Assembly: GCA_903871935.1 (NCBI GenBank)
Contig: CAIQIQ010000050.1
Coordinates: 1-64,000 of the forward strand
Direction: 5' to 3'
Source of the DNA: an uncultured Phycisphaerales bacterium
GTDB lineage: Bacteria; Planctomycetota; Phycisphaerae; Tepidisphaerales; Tepidisphaeraceae
DNA length: 64,000 nt
Shown here in pieces: positions 38,547-47,319 of this stretch; within the stretch, counting starts at the first letter, position 1, and each line of letters starts with the position of its first letter. The notes under the pieces were generated by a model. It had not been told where the DNA came from, ran no database searches, and saw nothing but the letters and a program-made list of their open reading frames with translations. Both the position numbers and the translations under genes were made by a program.

Positions 38547-39005
38547 CTATTCCTTGGCGGTTGTGTCAGCAGCGCCTTCAGGCGTTTCTTCCTTCGGTGC
38601 ATCATCGCGGCGCGGACGGCGCGGACGATAATCGTTGGTTTCCCAACTCGGGCGCTCTTCACGCGGCGGGGCAATGGGCTGCGGCTCGACCGCGGCCATT
38701 TCCTGCTCGTTGAGCTCATCGCAGCGGGTTACCAGCACGCGGAGGACCTGCTCTGACAACCGGGCATCGCGCTCGATGCCGGCGACGGCGTTGCCCTCAG
38801 CGCGGAAGAAGCAGATCAGGTAGAGACCTCGCTTTTGTCCGCCGAGCTCATAGGAGAGCTTGCGCTCATCCCACTTTTTCAGAACGATAATCTGCCCGCC
38901 ATGGCGCTCGACCATGCTCTTGGCATAGTCGGTGCAGGCCTGCAGTTCCATGGTTCCCGAAGGCGGGAACAGGAACATCGCTTCATACTGGTTCAGCTTT
39001 GCCAT
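38547..39005 (-). CDS. rpsF: 30S ribosomal protein bS6
   Basis: A 152-residue bS6. The core (NQYEAMFLFPPSGTMELQACTDYAKSMVERHGGQIIVLKKWDERKLSYELGGQKRGLYLICFF) is typical. The C-terminal extension of some 50 residues is rich in Pro, Arg and acidic residues, as in several planctomycetes. bS6 normally pairs with bS18 in the 30S platform; the bS18 gene is not in this cluster. It follows pth by 55 bp and precedes ssb by 39 bp. Confidence 0.94.
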   Translation of the reverse strand: MAKLNQYEAMFLFPPSGTMELQACTDYAKSMVERHGGQIIVLKKWDERKLSYELGGQKRGLYLICFFRAEGNAVAGIERDARLSEQVLRVLVTRCDELNEQEMAAVEPQPIAPPREERPSWETNDYRPRRPRRDDAPKEETPEGAADTTAKE

Positions 39006-39060
39006 CTGGCTTTCGCTCCCAAGCTTGGGTTATGGCCACCCGCGAGGCGGCCGCCCGGGT

Positions 39061-39720
39061 CTATTTATCCGGCTTCGTCCCGGCAGTAGCACTGGCACCG
39101 CCGGTCGCGTCGGTTTTCGGCTCGGCGTTGAAACGATTCATCGCCGATTCGATTCCACTCTCAATCCAACAGAGGATCGCGCTCGCGGCACGCTCCATTG
39201 CTGGTTTCAGCAACTTTCTCTGGTCCCCGGAAAACTTTCCGAGGACGTAATCACGCTGCGGCACAAATTGCGGCGGGGGATCAATTCCCAGCCGCAGCCG
39301 CGGATAGCGGTCGGTCCCGATGGACCGCTCGATATCCTTCAGGCCGTTGTGGCCGCCATCACTGCCGCCGGATCGGAGACGAATCCGCCCGCACGGCAGC
39401 GCCAAGTCATCCAGAACCACCATGATATCGCCTGGCGTCACCTGGTAAAACGCCAAGGCCTGCTGAACGGACCGGCCGCTGCAATTCATGAAGACCATCG
39501 GCTTCAGCAGCAGCAGCTTCTCACTTTGGCCCGAGGGCAAAGTAAACTGTCCATCCAGCGTCAGGCCGTCGAACTTCGTTCGCGCCTGACGATTCATGCC
39601 GTCGTCGCCCAGAACCCATCCAAGCTTTGCAGCGAGGTGGTCCACCGTGTCGAACCCGATATTGTGTCGGGTGCCGACGTACTGCGGACCGGGGTTGCCA
39701 AGGCCGACGACGATCTTCAT
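39061..39720 (-). CDS. pth: Peptidyl-tRNA hydrolase
   Basis: A 219-residue Pth. MKIVVGLGNPGPQYVGTRHNIGFDTVDHLA contains the catalytic histidine in TRHNIGF, and DDLALPCGRIRLRSGGSDGGHNGLKDI contains the conserved aspartate and GGHNG. It recycles peptidyl-tRNA released early from ribosomes. The C-terminal tail beyond about residue 190 is longer than usual and Ala/Thr-rich. It stands between rplY and rpsF on the same strand, a common bacterial order. Confidence 0.96.
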   Translation of the reverse strand: MKIVVGLGNPGPQYVGTRHNIGFDTVDHLAAKLGWVLGDDGMNRQARTKFDGLTLDGQFTLPSGQSEKLLLLKPMVFMNCSGRSVQQALAFYQVTPGDIMVVLDDLALPCGRIRLRSGGSDGGHNGLKDIERSIGTDRYPRLRLGIDPPPQFVPQRDYVLGKFSGDQRKLLKPAMERAASAILCWIESGIESAMNRFNAEPKTDATGGASATAGTKPDK

Positions 39721-39753
39721 AGCAATGCTCGCGGCTTACGCCGGAGAGAGCAA

Positions 39754-40434
39754 TCATTTCTTCGCTTCGCCCTTGACCGGCGCGGCAGTCGTCTCGACCG
39801 CAGCCTTCTCTTCGCGTTCCTTTGCGCCAATGACTTCCGGCTCGGGAACCGCAACTTCGGCGACGACCGGGGCGATGATCTCTTCCTTCACTTCACGAAC
39901 CATCGCAACGATCAGTTCGGGATCCTGCAGAGGCTTCACACCCTCAGGGAAGTGCAGGTCCTTGATGTGCAGCACCGAGTCCATTTCCATCTCGGTGACA
40001 ATGTGGCGGATGAGTTCGGGGATCGAGACCACCACGCACTCAACGTCGAGTTCGGCGATGAGCTGCTGCAGCTTGCCACCCTCGGCCTCGCCCTTGGGCG
40101 TGCCCTTGAGCTCCAGCGGAACCTTGACCTTTACCTTCTCGTCAAGGCTGACGCGGGAAAAGTCCACATGCAGGAGTTGGATGCCCAGATGATCGTACTG
40201 AGCTTCTTTCACCAGCACCGTTTCGCTCGTGCCGGCGACGTCCAGGTCAAACAGGTGTGCGCCCTTGTTGATGTGGCTGCTGACTTCCCGCTTGTCCAGG
40301 GTGATCGGGAGGACGGCCTGCTTGTGACCGTAGATCACGGCCGGGATCATGCCCTTGTCACGAATTCGCTTCATCGCCCGCGAGCCCAGCTCGGTGCGGT
40401 TCTGCGCCTTCACTTTGATCGTGTTGATTGCCAT
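39754..40434 (-). CDS. rplY: 50S ribosomal protein bL25 (Ctc type)
   Basis: A 226-residue long-form bL25. The 5S-rRNA-binding N-domain reads AQNRTELGSRAMKRIRDKGMIPAVIYG. The C-terminal TL5/Ctc-like domain (about 95-185) has VKVKVPLELKGTPKGEAEGG. An Ala/Glu/Val-rich tail follows. It binds 5S rRNA in the large subunit and in some bacteria is linked to stress. It is placed between prs and pth, the classic prs-ctc-pth arrangement. Confidence 0.95.
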   Translation of the reverse strand: MAINTIKVKAQNRTELGSRAMKRIRDKGMIPAVIYGHKQAVLPITLDKREVSSHINKGAHLFDLDVAGTSETVLVKEAQYDHLGIQLLHVDFSRVSLDEKVKVKVPLELKGTPKGEAEGGKLQQLIAELDVECVVVSIPELIRHIVTEMEMDSVLHIKDLHFPEGVKPLQDPELIVAMVREVKEEIIAPVVAEVAVPEPEVIGAKEREEKAAVETTAAPVKGEAKK

Positions 40435-40490
40435 TGTACAGGACTCCTTATTTCAGTTTCAGATCAGAGATCTCGGATTTGCGTTAATAC

Positions 40491-41480
40491 CTATTCACTC
40501 AGGGCTCGCCCGTGGAACCCTTCACCCTTAAACAGCGACGACACCGACTCATCCAGGTGAATGCGTTTCATCGCTTCGCCCAGCAGATCGGCAACCGACA
40601 ACACCACCAGGCGGTCGCGGATCGCATCGGCGCGGCTGCCGATCGGGATCGTGTCGGTTACGGCCATCTTCGTGAACGGGCAGCTCGCGAAGCGCTCCAT
40701 CGCCGGCGGGGCGAACACCGCATGCGTGGCAGCCATATAGATCTCCTTCACGCCGCGATCACGCAGCATGCGCACTGCATCGGTCATGGTGCCGCCGGTG
40801 GAGATCATGTCATCGACCATGATCACGCTCTTGCCCGCCACATCGCCGATCAGGTGCTTGGCCTCGGCTTCCGAGCCGCTCTTGCGTCGCTTGTCGATAA
40901 TGCAGATCTCGCCGCCGAGCATGTTCGCGTAGACCTGAGCTCGCTTCACGTTGCCCACATCCGGCGAGACAAACACGATGTTGGAGATATTCAAGCTCTT
41001 GAACCACTGGCAGAACACCGGTCCGGCGTGCAGGTGATCCATCGGGATATCAAAGAAGCCCTGCACCTGAGCAGCATGCAGATCGATCGAGACAACGCGG
41101 TCTGCTCCAGCACGCTCGATCAGATTCGCGATCAGCCGTGCGGTGATCGGCGTGCGGCCCTCATCTTTGCGGTCCTGCCGGGCATAGCCGAAATACGGTA
41201 TGACCGCGGTGATCCGCCTGGCCGATGCCCGCCTGAGGCAGTCGATCCAGATGAACAGCTCCATCAGATTGCCATTCACCGGATGGCTGCTCGGCTGGAC
41301 GATAAAGCAATCCTTGCCACGAACATCCTCCTCGATCTTGACGAGGCACTCGCCGTCGGGGAAGAGCTCCGTCCGGCCGCGACCCATGGGGATCTGGAGG
41401 TAATCGCAGATGCGCTGGGCCAGCTCAGGGTTGGCCCGGCCGGTAAAGAGTTTGAATTTGTTTGGGTCTAACTGCGACAT
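40491..41480 (-). CDS. prs: Ribose-phosphate pyrophosphokinase
   Basis: A 329-residue class I PRPP synthetase. FKLFTGRANPELAQRICDYL opens the protein, with RIAxVIPYFGYARQDRK-type flexible loop sequence (AVIPYFGYARQDRKDEGR), a PRPP loop VIMVDDMISTGGTM, and DLHAAQVQGFFDIPMDHLHA. It makes PRPP from ribose-5-phosphate and ATP for purine, pyrimidine, His and Trp synthesis. The ATG at 41480 is preferred to the Met five codons upstream. It is upstream of rplY and downstream of the tRNA-Gln gene on the same strand. Confidence 0.96.
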   Translation of the reverse strand: MSQLDPNKFKLFTGRANPELAQRICDYLQIPMGRGRTELFPDGECLVKIEEDVRGKDCFIVQPSSHPVNGNLMELFIWIDCLRRASARRITAVIPYFGYARQDRKDEGRTPITARLIANLIERAGADRVVSIDLHAAQVQGFFDIPMDHLHAGPVFCQWFKSLNISNIVFVSPDVGNVKRAQVYANMLGGEICIIDKRRKSGSEAEAKHLIGDVAGKSVIMVDDMISTGGTMTDAVRMLRDRGVKEIYMAATHAVFAPPAMERFASCPFTKMAVTDTIPIGSRADAIRDRLVVLSVADLLGEAMKRIHLDESVSSLFKGEGFHGRALSE

Positions 41481-41515
41481 AGATCTCCACGCCAAAAGCC
41501 TGGGTATCCACCGAG

Positions 41516-41586
41516 CTACCCCGCCTGGATTCGAACCAGGACAAAGAGAACCAAAATCTCTTGTGCTACCGTTACACTACGGGGTA
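41516..41586 (-). tRNA. tRNA-Gln (UUG anticodon)
   Basis: Read on the minus strand the acceptor stem is TACCCCG/CGGGGTA with discriminator G; the anticodon stem AGAGA/TCTCT encloses the loop TTTTGGT with anticodon TTG. The T arm is CCTGG/TTCGAAT/CCAGG. The D arm contains TAACGGTA. It is 71 nt long without an encoded CCA. The gene lies 35 bp before prs on the same strand and may share its promoter. Confidence 0.93.
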
Positions 41587-42123
41587 AAGAGTCAGCTCAT
41601 TAATCAGTACAGGAGAGGTATTAGGGCAGGAGGGCCAGTGCCCCTCAGATGAAAAGGCCGATGACTTTCCGCCTACCTTTCCGCATCCGTGTGAGTGGCA
41701 TTCCACTCACCATGCGCGGACCTCTCGACGAACAGGCCGGGATGATAGTGGCCGGGACTGGCAAGTCAAGCTGCAGGGGGAAGGCTTACGGCCGAGCCTA
41801 ACGAAATGAGGGCGGGAACGCTTGCTGAATCTGGTGCTGAAGCGAATGCACGCATCGACAGAATCCATATGGAGTTAGAGCTTCAACAGAAGCATTAGGC
41901 AAAGCGTATAACCTTTGCGGCGGTGAGGCTCTTGGTCGTCGATACGAGAGCTCGGAACACAGTTTGTCATATGGCCTCTTTGCAGTCACAATGTGGCTGG
42001 TTTGCTCATTTAGTGTTTGGTGCATTGATCCGGCGGCTGGGTTGGCTAATGACAACGGGCAATTCTGGCGGCCAAGAGCAACTTGAACTCGTGCGGAGTA
42101 GCAGCGTGAGGACAACGCCCCTG
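41587..42123. other. Intergenic region between tRNA-Gln and the ABC cluster
   Basis: No gene is recognised. It contains a perfect hairpin with arms GTGAGTGG/CCACTCAC and loop CATT at 41691-41710, about 105 bp upstream of the tRNA on the minus strand. The open frame that runs through 41923-42123 into the next gene shows no protein-like features before its signal peptide. Confidence 0.5.
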
Positions 42124-45100
42124 ATGTGGATAAGACAACGCATCGTTCGGCTGCCGGGCAGGGCCTCAAGAGCTTTGGCCGGTGTGGTCTGCGTTCTGGG
42201 CGTCCTGGCGGGTCTTGCGCCAGCTCACGCTGATGTGGCTATGCCGCAGTTCCGCAAGGATGTCCAGTGGCTATCCTCGCGGGTGCGAACGATCGGGAGT
42301 GAAGGATACGAGCAGACGGCGAAGTTCATTGAGGAGCAGGTCAGCGCTCTGGACGGCAATCGCGTCGAAGTGCAGAAGCAGGATTTCCAGGTCTACGTTC
42401 CGGTGACCGATTCGGCGTCCCTGAGCTTTGCGGATGGGCACCAAGAACCGGTCTATCCATTTTGGCCGGCCGGTGTTCGCGTGAATGCCACACCCGCCGA
42501 TGGTATCACGGGCAGTCTGGTATATGCCCGTGAAGCCAGGATTGAGGAGATTCTCCCAAAGAAGGTGGATGGGCAGATTGCCGTATTGGAGTGCAGTGCA
42601 TCCGGTAACTGGCAGCAAGTGGCGTACTTTGGCGCTCGCGCGATCATCTTCCTTGGCAGTGATAACGTAAACAATTCTGATCTCCGCACTCACGACACGG
42701 CGATCCCGTTTAATATCCCGCGTTTCTATGTTCCCCAGGGCGAGCTTGCCAACCGTATCCGGGCCGGGACGATCGAGGGCGAAGTTACGCTGCGCTGTTC
42801 GGTTACATGGCAGCTCAAAACCGCGCACAATTATTACGTGGTCATCAAGCCGCGTGAATCGCGCGATACTCCGAACCCGGCTGATGTTCTGAGTGTCAGC
42901 TATGACGCGGGCAACCTGGTCCCGGATCTTGCATATTCCGCTTCGCAGGCGGTGCAGACGGCGGCGGGTCTGGCGATGGCGCGCGCGGTTGCGGAAAAGC
43001 CGATGACGCGGCCGGTCATGATCTTCTTCTCGGGCGCTGACAGCATCGATCAGATGGGCACGAAGCAGATGCTGATGTCATTTGGCGACGTGCCTGGCAT
43101 CTGGGCGGCCGAGTTGACTGATCTCCTGGAAAAGCGGCAGACGGCCACATCCGACCTGGATAAGATCCGCAGGCTGCTTACCAACCCTGAATCGCTGAAC
43201 CTCAACCGCGACCGCCAGGCTCTCAAGCGTATCGTCGATCTGACCGAAACCGATATGGTCCTGGACCAGGATCGGCTCTTCCGCATTCGCAGTCGTTCGG
43301 CTGAGGAGATGAGCGTCGCATTGAAGCAGGAAGAGGGGCTGCTTCAGGGCCGGCAGATCATGCTGAATCAGATGCGCTATGCCTTTACGCGGAACCTTTC
43401 GGAACTGCTCAAACCGGAACAAGCGAAAGAAGGCAAGCAATTCATTCAGCGGGCGATCAACCGGCTTGCCGGCACCACTGAAGGCAAGCCCGGGCTCATT
43501 CGGCAGTACAAGGAGCGCGAGGATTTCCTGAATCGACGCATCGCCTTGTACCGCTGGCTGGCGAAATTGACCGGTCGCAATGTTGATCCGCCCACACGCG
43601 ACAACAATTCCCGGATCATTGAGATGATGATCTCGCTGGACCTGTCTGACCGGGGCGTCCGCTTTGGGCCGATGTATCGCGGCAACCTGCGCGAAGCCAG
43701 CAACATCAGCCAGATCCAGGACTACCGCGACTGGTTTAATCGTCTGAAGGATGATGCCGCTAAAGGCAAACCCGAAAGTCAGTGGTTTACCGGCATCACT
43801 CGCGTGTTTGACATGGAGCCGCTGAGCAACTCGCAAGCTCCGCAGACATGGCTGGCGGCGCCGATGGCGATCGGCACCGAACTCTGCCAATACTGGGGCG
43901 TCCCGGGCTTCAGCCTCGTAACCCTGGATGATCTGCGCCTGCGCCGCGATACACCGGCCGACACGATTGAGAATCTGGATCTGAAGGCCATCGAGCCCCA
44001 ACTCCAGGCGGCTGCGCTGCTGCTGAGCAAGGCATGGGATGATCCAAAGTTCAAGGGACCCGTTGAGTTGAAGTGGCAGCGAACGGTGATTCGCGGCCAG
44101 GTGGTATCGCCTTCGCCCTGGCAGCCGGTTCCTAGCCTTCCACGTGAGGATTTTGTGGCGGCCTGGTATCACGTGGGGGGCGTACGAAAGATTCCTGCGA
44201 TCCGCTGGTTGCCTTACACAATGGGTGTTCGTCGCACCGAGGTCATTCCTTGCGATGCCGAGGGCAACTGGATTGTTGAGGGCCTGCCACGCACCACCGA
44301 CTGGTCGTGGAAATTCATCAACGTACAGGTTTACCAGATCGAACCGGGAACTGGCGCCATCTCATGGGTAAGCGACCTCGGTAGGCAGATGGGCGGCATG
44401 AGTCACACATTTGATGTTGAGGCGGATAACGATCCGATGCGCAACCCGGTCTTCCGTTGCATGGAATCAAGCCTTCTGGGGCTGATCGATCCGCGGTTTC
44501 TGCAGGACCTGGGCGAGCTGATTCCGCTCGATTCCCGTCGGAACGCCGAGCCGCAGCGCTACAACGTGATGGTGCAGCGCCAGATCATGGCCGGCTTCTT
44601 CGAGCCGGACATGAAGGCCTTTCTGCTGTTTCGCTATGGCCGGGTTGGCAATCGCCTGGTGCTCCTGAACACGGGCAAGACGGTAGAGGAAGCGATGAAG
44701 CTAAAGGATGCGGATGTCCCTGCCAGGGGATTCCGGATTCCAGAGCTCTCCCATCTCGGCCCGCTGTCGCTGGTGACCAGCCGCGACTTCTTTAACCTGG
44801 ATGCCATCCGACTGGAGAAGTACCGGCAGGCTGGCGTTTCCAGCGAGTTGATCGACCAGCTCCACACTCAGGCCGGCGAGCGGATTGACGATGCCGTCAA
44901 GGCGTATCAGGCCGACGATGGGCCACTGATGACCAAGCACGCCAACGGCGCCTGGGCCGGCGAAGCTCGCGTCTATCAAGCCACCCAGGATATGGCCAAT
45001 GATGTCATCCGGGCGGCCATTTTCCTTCTCCTGCTGTGCGTGCCGTTCGCCTTCTGTCTCGAGCGCCTGACCATCGGCACTCCAAACATCTACAAACAAA

Positions 45101-47319
45101 TTGCCGGCACCTTTGGGATATTCGCCGTGATGGCCGCGGCGCTGTGGATGTTCCATCCCGCCTTCAAGATCTCCTCCAGCCCGCTGATCATCATCCTTGC
45201 TTTCGCCATTATCTTTATGTCGCTGGTCGTGATCAGCGTTGTCTATGGCAAGTTCGATACCGAGCTCAAGCGTATCCGATCGGGCCGAGGTTCCAGCCAG
45301 ACGGCGAGCTTTGCCCGCGCCAGCGTGCTGATGAGCGCTGTGCTGCTGGGTATCGCCAACATGCGCCGCCGCAAGTTCCGCACCGCCCTCACCGCTACGA
45401 CCATTGTGCTGATCACCTTTGCGGTGCTGTGCTTTACCAGTGCCACGCGCTACCTCGATACCGTTACACTGCCAACCGGCATACAGCCCAATCATCCCGG
45501 GATAATGCTCCGCCAGCGCGGCTGGCGGATGATGCCCGAGAACGTGCTGACCAATCTCCGCGCTGTGCTGGGCGATAAACAACTGGTGATTCGCCGATGG
45601 AATATCAATGCCGGTGATCCGAAAGACCAGGTACACCTCGTCTCGGTATCCGCCGATGGTTTGCCGCACATCTACGCCACCCAGGCCATACTTGGGCTTT
45701 CACCCGGAGAATCGCGTCTGTCGAGCATTGCCAAAGTGATCGGAGAAGCGAAATACGCCCGTCTTGAAAACGGTGAGCAGAACATCATCTACATGAGCGA
45801 TGTGATCGCCGGGCAACTCAATGTCAAAGAGGGCCAGAAGATCCAACTAGGCGGCATGGAGCTGGAAGTTGCCGGACTGTATGACGCGGCGACGTTTGAT
45901 CGCAATGTTGATACGCTTTCCGGCGAGCCGATTGCGCCGCTGAAGTATATCAGCGGCATGCTCGACGCCAGCGGCCGCAATCTCAATGACAATGCCCTGG
46001 AGTCGCTCGATCTCGACCCAGCATCCACAGCCGCGGAAATGGGTGGCAACTATGAACACCTGTCGGCCAGCCAGTTCGTCATCGTGCCGGAGTTGATCTC
46101 CCGGCTGATGCCAAATTCATCGCTGCGCAGCGTCGCCTTCCGGGTGGACCTGAATGAGAAAGATCTCCAACTCGTCTCCGATGCCGGCCTGAAGGAGATG
46201 GCGAAGGTTGAGGACATCTCCAGCGAGTTTGACCGGGCGGCGGTCATCAAAGAGATCACCTCTCTTGCCGGCTCTGGCGCCCAGGCCAGCCGTCTGCGCG
46301 ACCGTGTTGCGGTGCAGGACGTCCTGATCAAGGAAGTCAGCGACGAGATCTCAAAGCGGTTTGCCATCGCGATCTTTGCCGGGTTCACCGAAGGCGTGAA
46401 GATGGTTGCCGCGAGCAACCTGGCGAGCGTCTCTGGCGCTGGCGAGGTCGCCATTCCACTGGCAATCGCCGGCCTGATCATCTTCAACACCATGATGGGC
46501 TCCATCGCGGAGCGCCGCCGTGAGATCCACGTCTATACCTCGCTGGGCTTGGCGCCGATGCATGTTGGCGCACTGTTCCTGGCGGAGGCGATGACCTACG
46601 GTCTAATCGGCGCTGTGTTCGGCTACGTCATCGGGCAGGGCGTCGGTACGATCATGATGAAGATGCACTGGCTCGGCGGCGTTACGCTGAATTACTCCGG
46701 CACCAGCGCCATGGGCACCCTGGGCATCATTCTGATTGTCGTGCTTTTCTCGGCATTGGTGCCTGCGCGGCTGGCAAGCAAGATCGCCGCCCCGAGCATT
46801 GACCGCACCTGGCGCGTCCCCGCTCCCAAGGATGACCAGATCATCGCAGCCCTGCCGTTCACGATCAACAAGACGGCTGCTGATGGCTGCCTGGCCTATC
46901 TGGCTGAGTACTTTGATGCTCACCAGGAGGGTTCGATCGGGAAATTCTCGGCCGGCATAGTAGAAGCATTCATCTTTGCCGACGAGGCGGGCCGCAAGAG
47001 CAGGGGGCTCAAGACCGTCATCTGGCTTACGCCCTTCGACCTGGGGGTGCGGCAACATCTGATGCTTCTGATTCACCCCGGACAATTCGAGGATATCTAC
47101 GAGGTCCAGGTTGTCCTGCAGCGTCTGTCTGGTGATGACGGAAGCTGGTATCGCATGAACCGCAGTTTCCTGACGGAGCTGCGTAAACAGTTCCTGCAGT
47201 GGCGCTCGTTGACGCCGCAACGCATGATCGAATATGTACAGCAGAGCCAGGCCCTCTTTGCAAAGACGACCGATGAGGTCGTGACCGTGGTGCCAGGCGA
47301 ATCGGTGAGGCTTGGATGA
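42124..47319 (+). CDS. Giant M28 pseudo-peptidase / FtsX permease fusion
   Basis: A 1731-residue envelope protein. The signal peptide spans residues 1-36 (ending AHA). A domain resembling M28 aminopeptidases with a PA-like insert covers about 40-330, but the metal ligands are lost: the HxD position reads VSYDAG (about 257) and the EE position reads FFSGAD. A charged, partly coiled-coil region (330-470) and a long mixed domain follow. Three membrane helices lie at about 960-1040. An FtsX-type permease unit has helices near 1090, 1440, 1480 and 1535 around an extracytoplasmic domain, and a 170-residue cytoplasmic tail follows. It presumably works with the ABC ATPase at 52164. It overlaps the next gene as ATGA. 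A start at 42049 is also possible. Confidence 0.8.
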   Translation: MWIRQRIVRLPGRASRALAGVVCVLGVLAGLAPAHADVAMPQFRKDVQWLSSRVRTIGSEGYEQTAKFIEEQVSALDGNRVEVQKQDFQVYVPVTDSASLSFADGHQEPVYPFWPAGVRVNATPADGITGSLVYAREARIEEILPKKVDGQIAVLECSASGNWQQVAYFGARAIIFLGSDNVNNSDLRTHDTAIPFNIPRFYVPQGELANRIRAGTIEGEVTLRCSVTWQLKTAHNYYVVIKPRESRDTPNPADVLSVSYDAGNLVPDLAYSASQAVQTAAGLAMARAVAEKPMTRPVMIFFSGADSIDQMGTKQMLMSFGDVPGIWAAELTDLLEKRQTATSDLDKIRRLLTNPESLNLNRDRQALKRIVDLTETDMVLDQDRLFRIRSRSAEEMSVALKQEEGLLQGRQIMLNQMRYAFTRNLSELLKPEQAKEGKQFIQRAINRLAGTTEGKPGLIRQYKEREDFLNRRIALYRWLAKLTGRNVDPPTRDNNSRIIEMMISLDLSDRGVRFGPMYRGNLREASNISQIQDYRDWFNRLKDDAAKGKPESQWFTGITRVFDMEPLSNSQAPQTWLAAPMAIGTELCQYWGVPGFSLVTLDDLRLRRDTPADTIENLDLKAIEPQLQAAALLLSKAWDDPKFKGPVELKWQRTVIRGQVVSPSPWQPVPSLPREDFVAAWYHVGGVRKIPAIRWLPYTMGVRRTEVIPCDAEGNWIVEGLPRTTDWSWKFINVQVYQIEPGTGAISWVSDLGRQMGGMSHTFDVEADNDPMRNPVFRCMESSLLGLIDPRFLQDLGELIPLDSRRNAEPQRYNVMVQRQIMAGFFEPDMKAFLLFRYGRVGNRLVLLNTGKTVEEAMKLKDADVPARGFRIPELSHLGPLSLVTSRDFFNLDAIRLEKYRQAGVSSELIDQLHTQAGERIDDAVKAYQADDGPLMTKHANGAWAGEARVYQATQDMANDVIRAAIFLLLLCVPFAFCLERLTIGTPNIYKQIAGTFGIFAVMAAALWMFHPAFKISSSPLIIILAFAIIFMSLVVISVVYGKFDTELKRIRSGRGSSQTASFARASVLMSAVLLGIANMRRRKFRTALTATTIVLITFAVLCFTSATRYLDTVTLPTGIQPNHPGIMLRQRGWRMMPENVLTNLRAVLGDKQLVIRRWNINAGDPKDQVHLVSVSADGLPHIYATQAILGLSPGESRLSSIAKVIGEAKYARLENGEQNIIYMSDVIAGQLNVKEGQKIQLGGMELEVAGLYDAATFDRNVDTLSGEPIAPLKYISGMLDASGRNLNDNALESLDLDPASTAAEMGGNYEHLSASQFVIVPELISRLMPNSSLRSVAFRVDLNEKDLQLVSDAGLKEMAKVEDISSEFDRAAVIKEITSLAGSGAQASRLRDRVAVQDVLIKEVSDEISKRFAIAIFAGFTEGVKMVAASNLASVSGAGEVAIPLAIAGLIIFNTMMGSIAERRREIHVYTSLGLAPMHVGALFLAEAMTYGLIGAVFGYVIGQGVGTIMMKMHWLGGVTLNYSGTSAMGTLGIILIVVLFSALVPARLASKIAAPSIDRTWRVPAPKDDQIIAALPFTINKTAADGCLAYLAEYFDAHQEGSIGKFSAGIVEAFIFADEAGRKSRGLKTVIWLTPFDLGVRQHLMLLIHPGQFEDIYEVQVVLQRLSGDDGSWYRMNRSFLTELRKQFLQWRSLTPQRMIEYVQQSQALFAKTTDEVVTVVPGESVRLG

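Noticed and set aside
38932-40560. A 542-residue plus-strand frame.
   Set aside because: It runs antisense across rpsF, pth and rplY, which are all clear genes.
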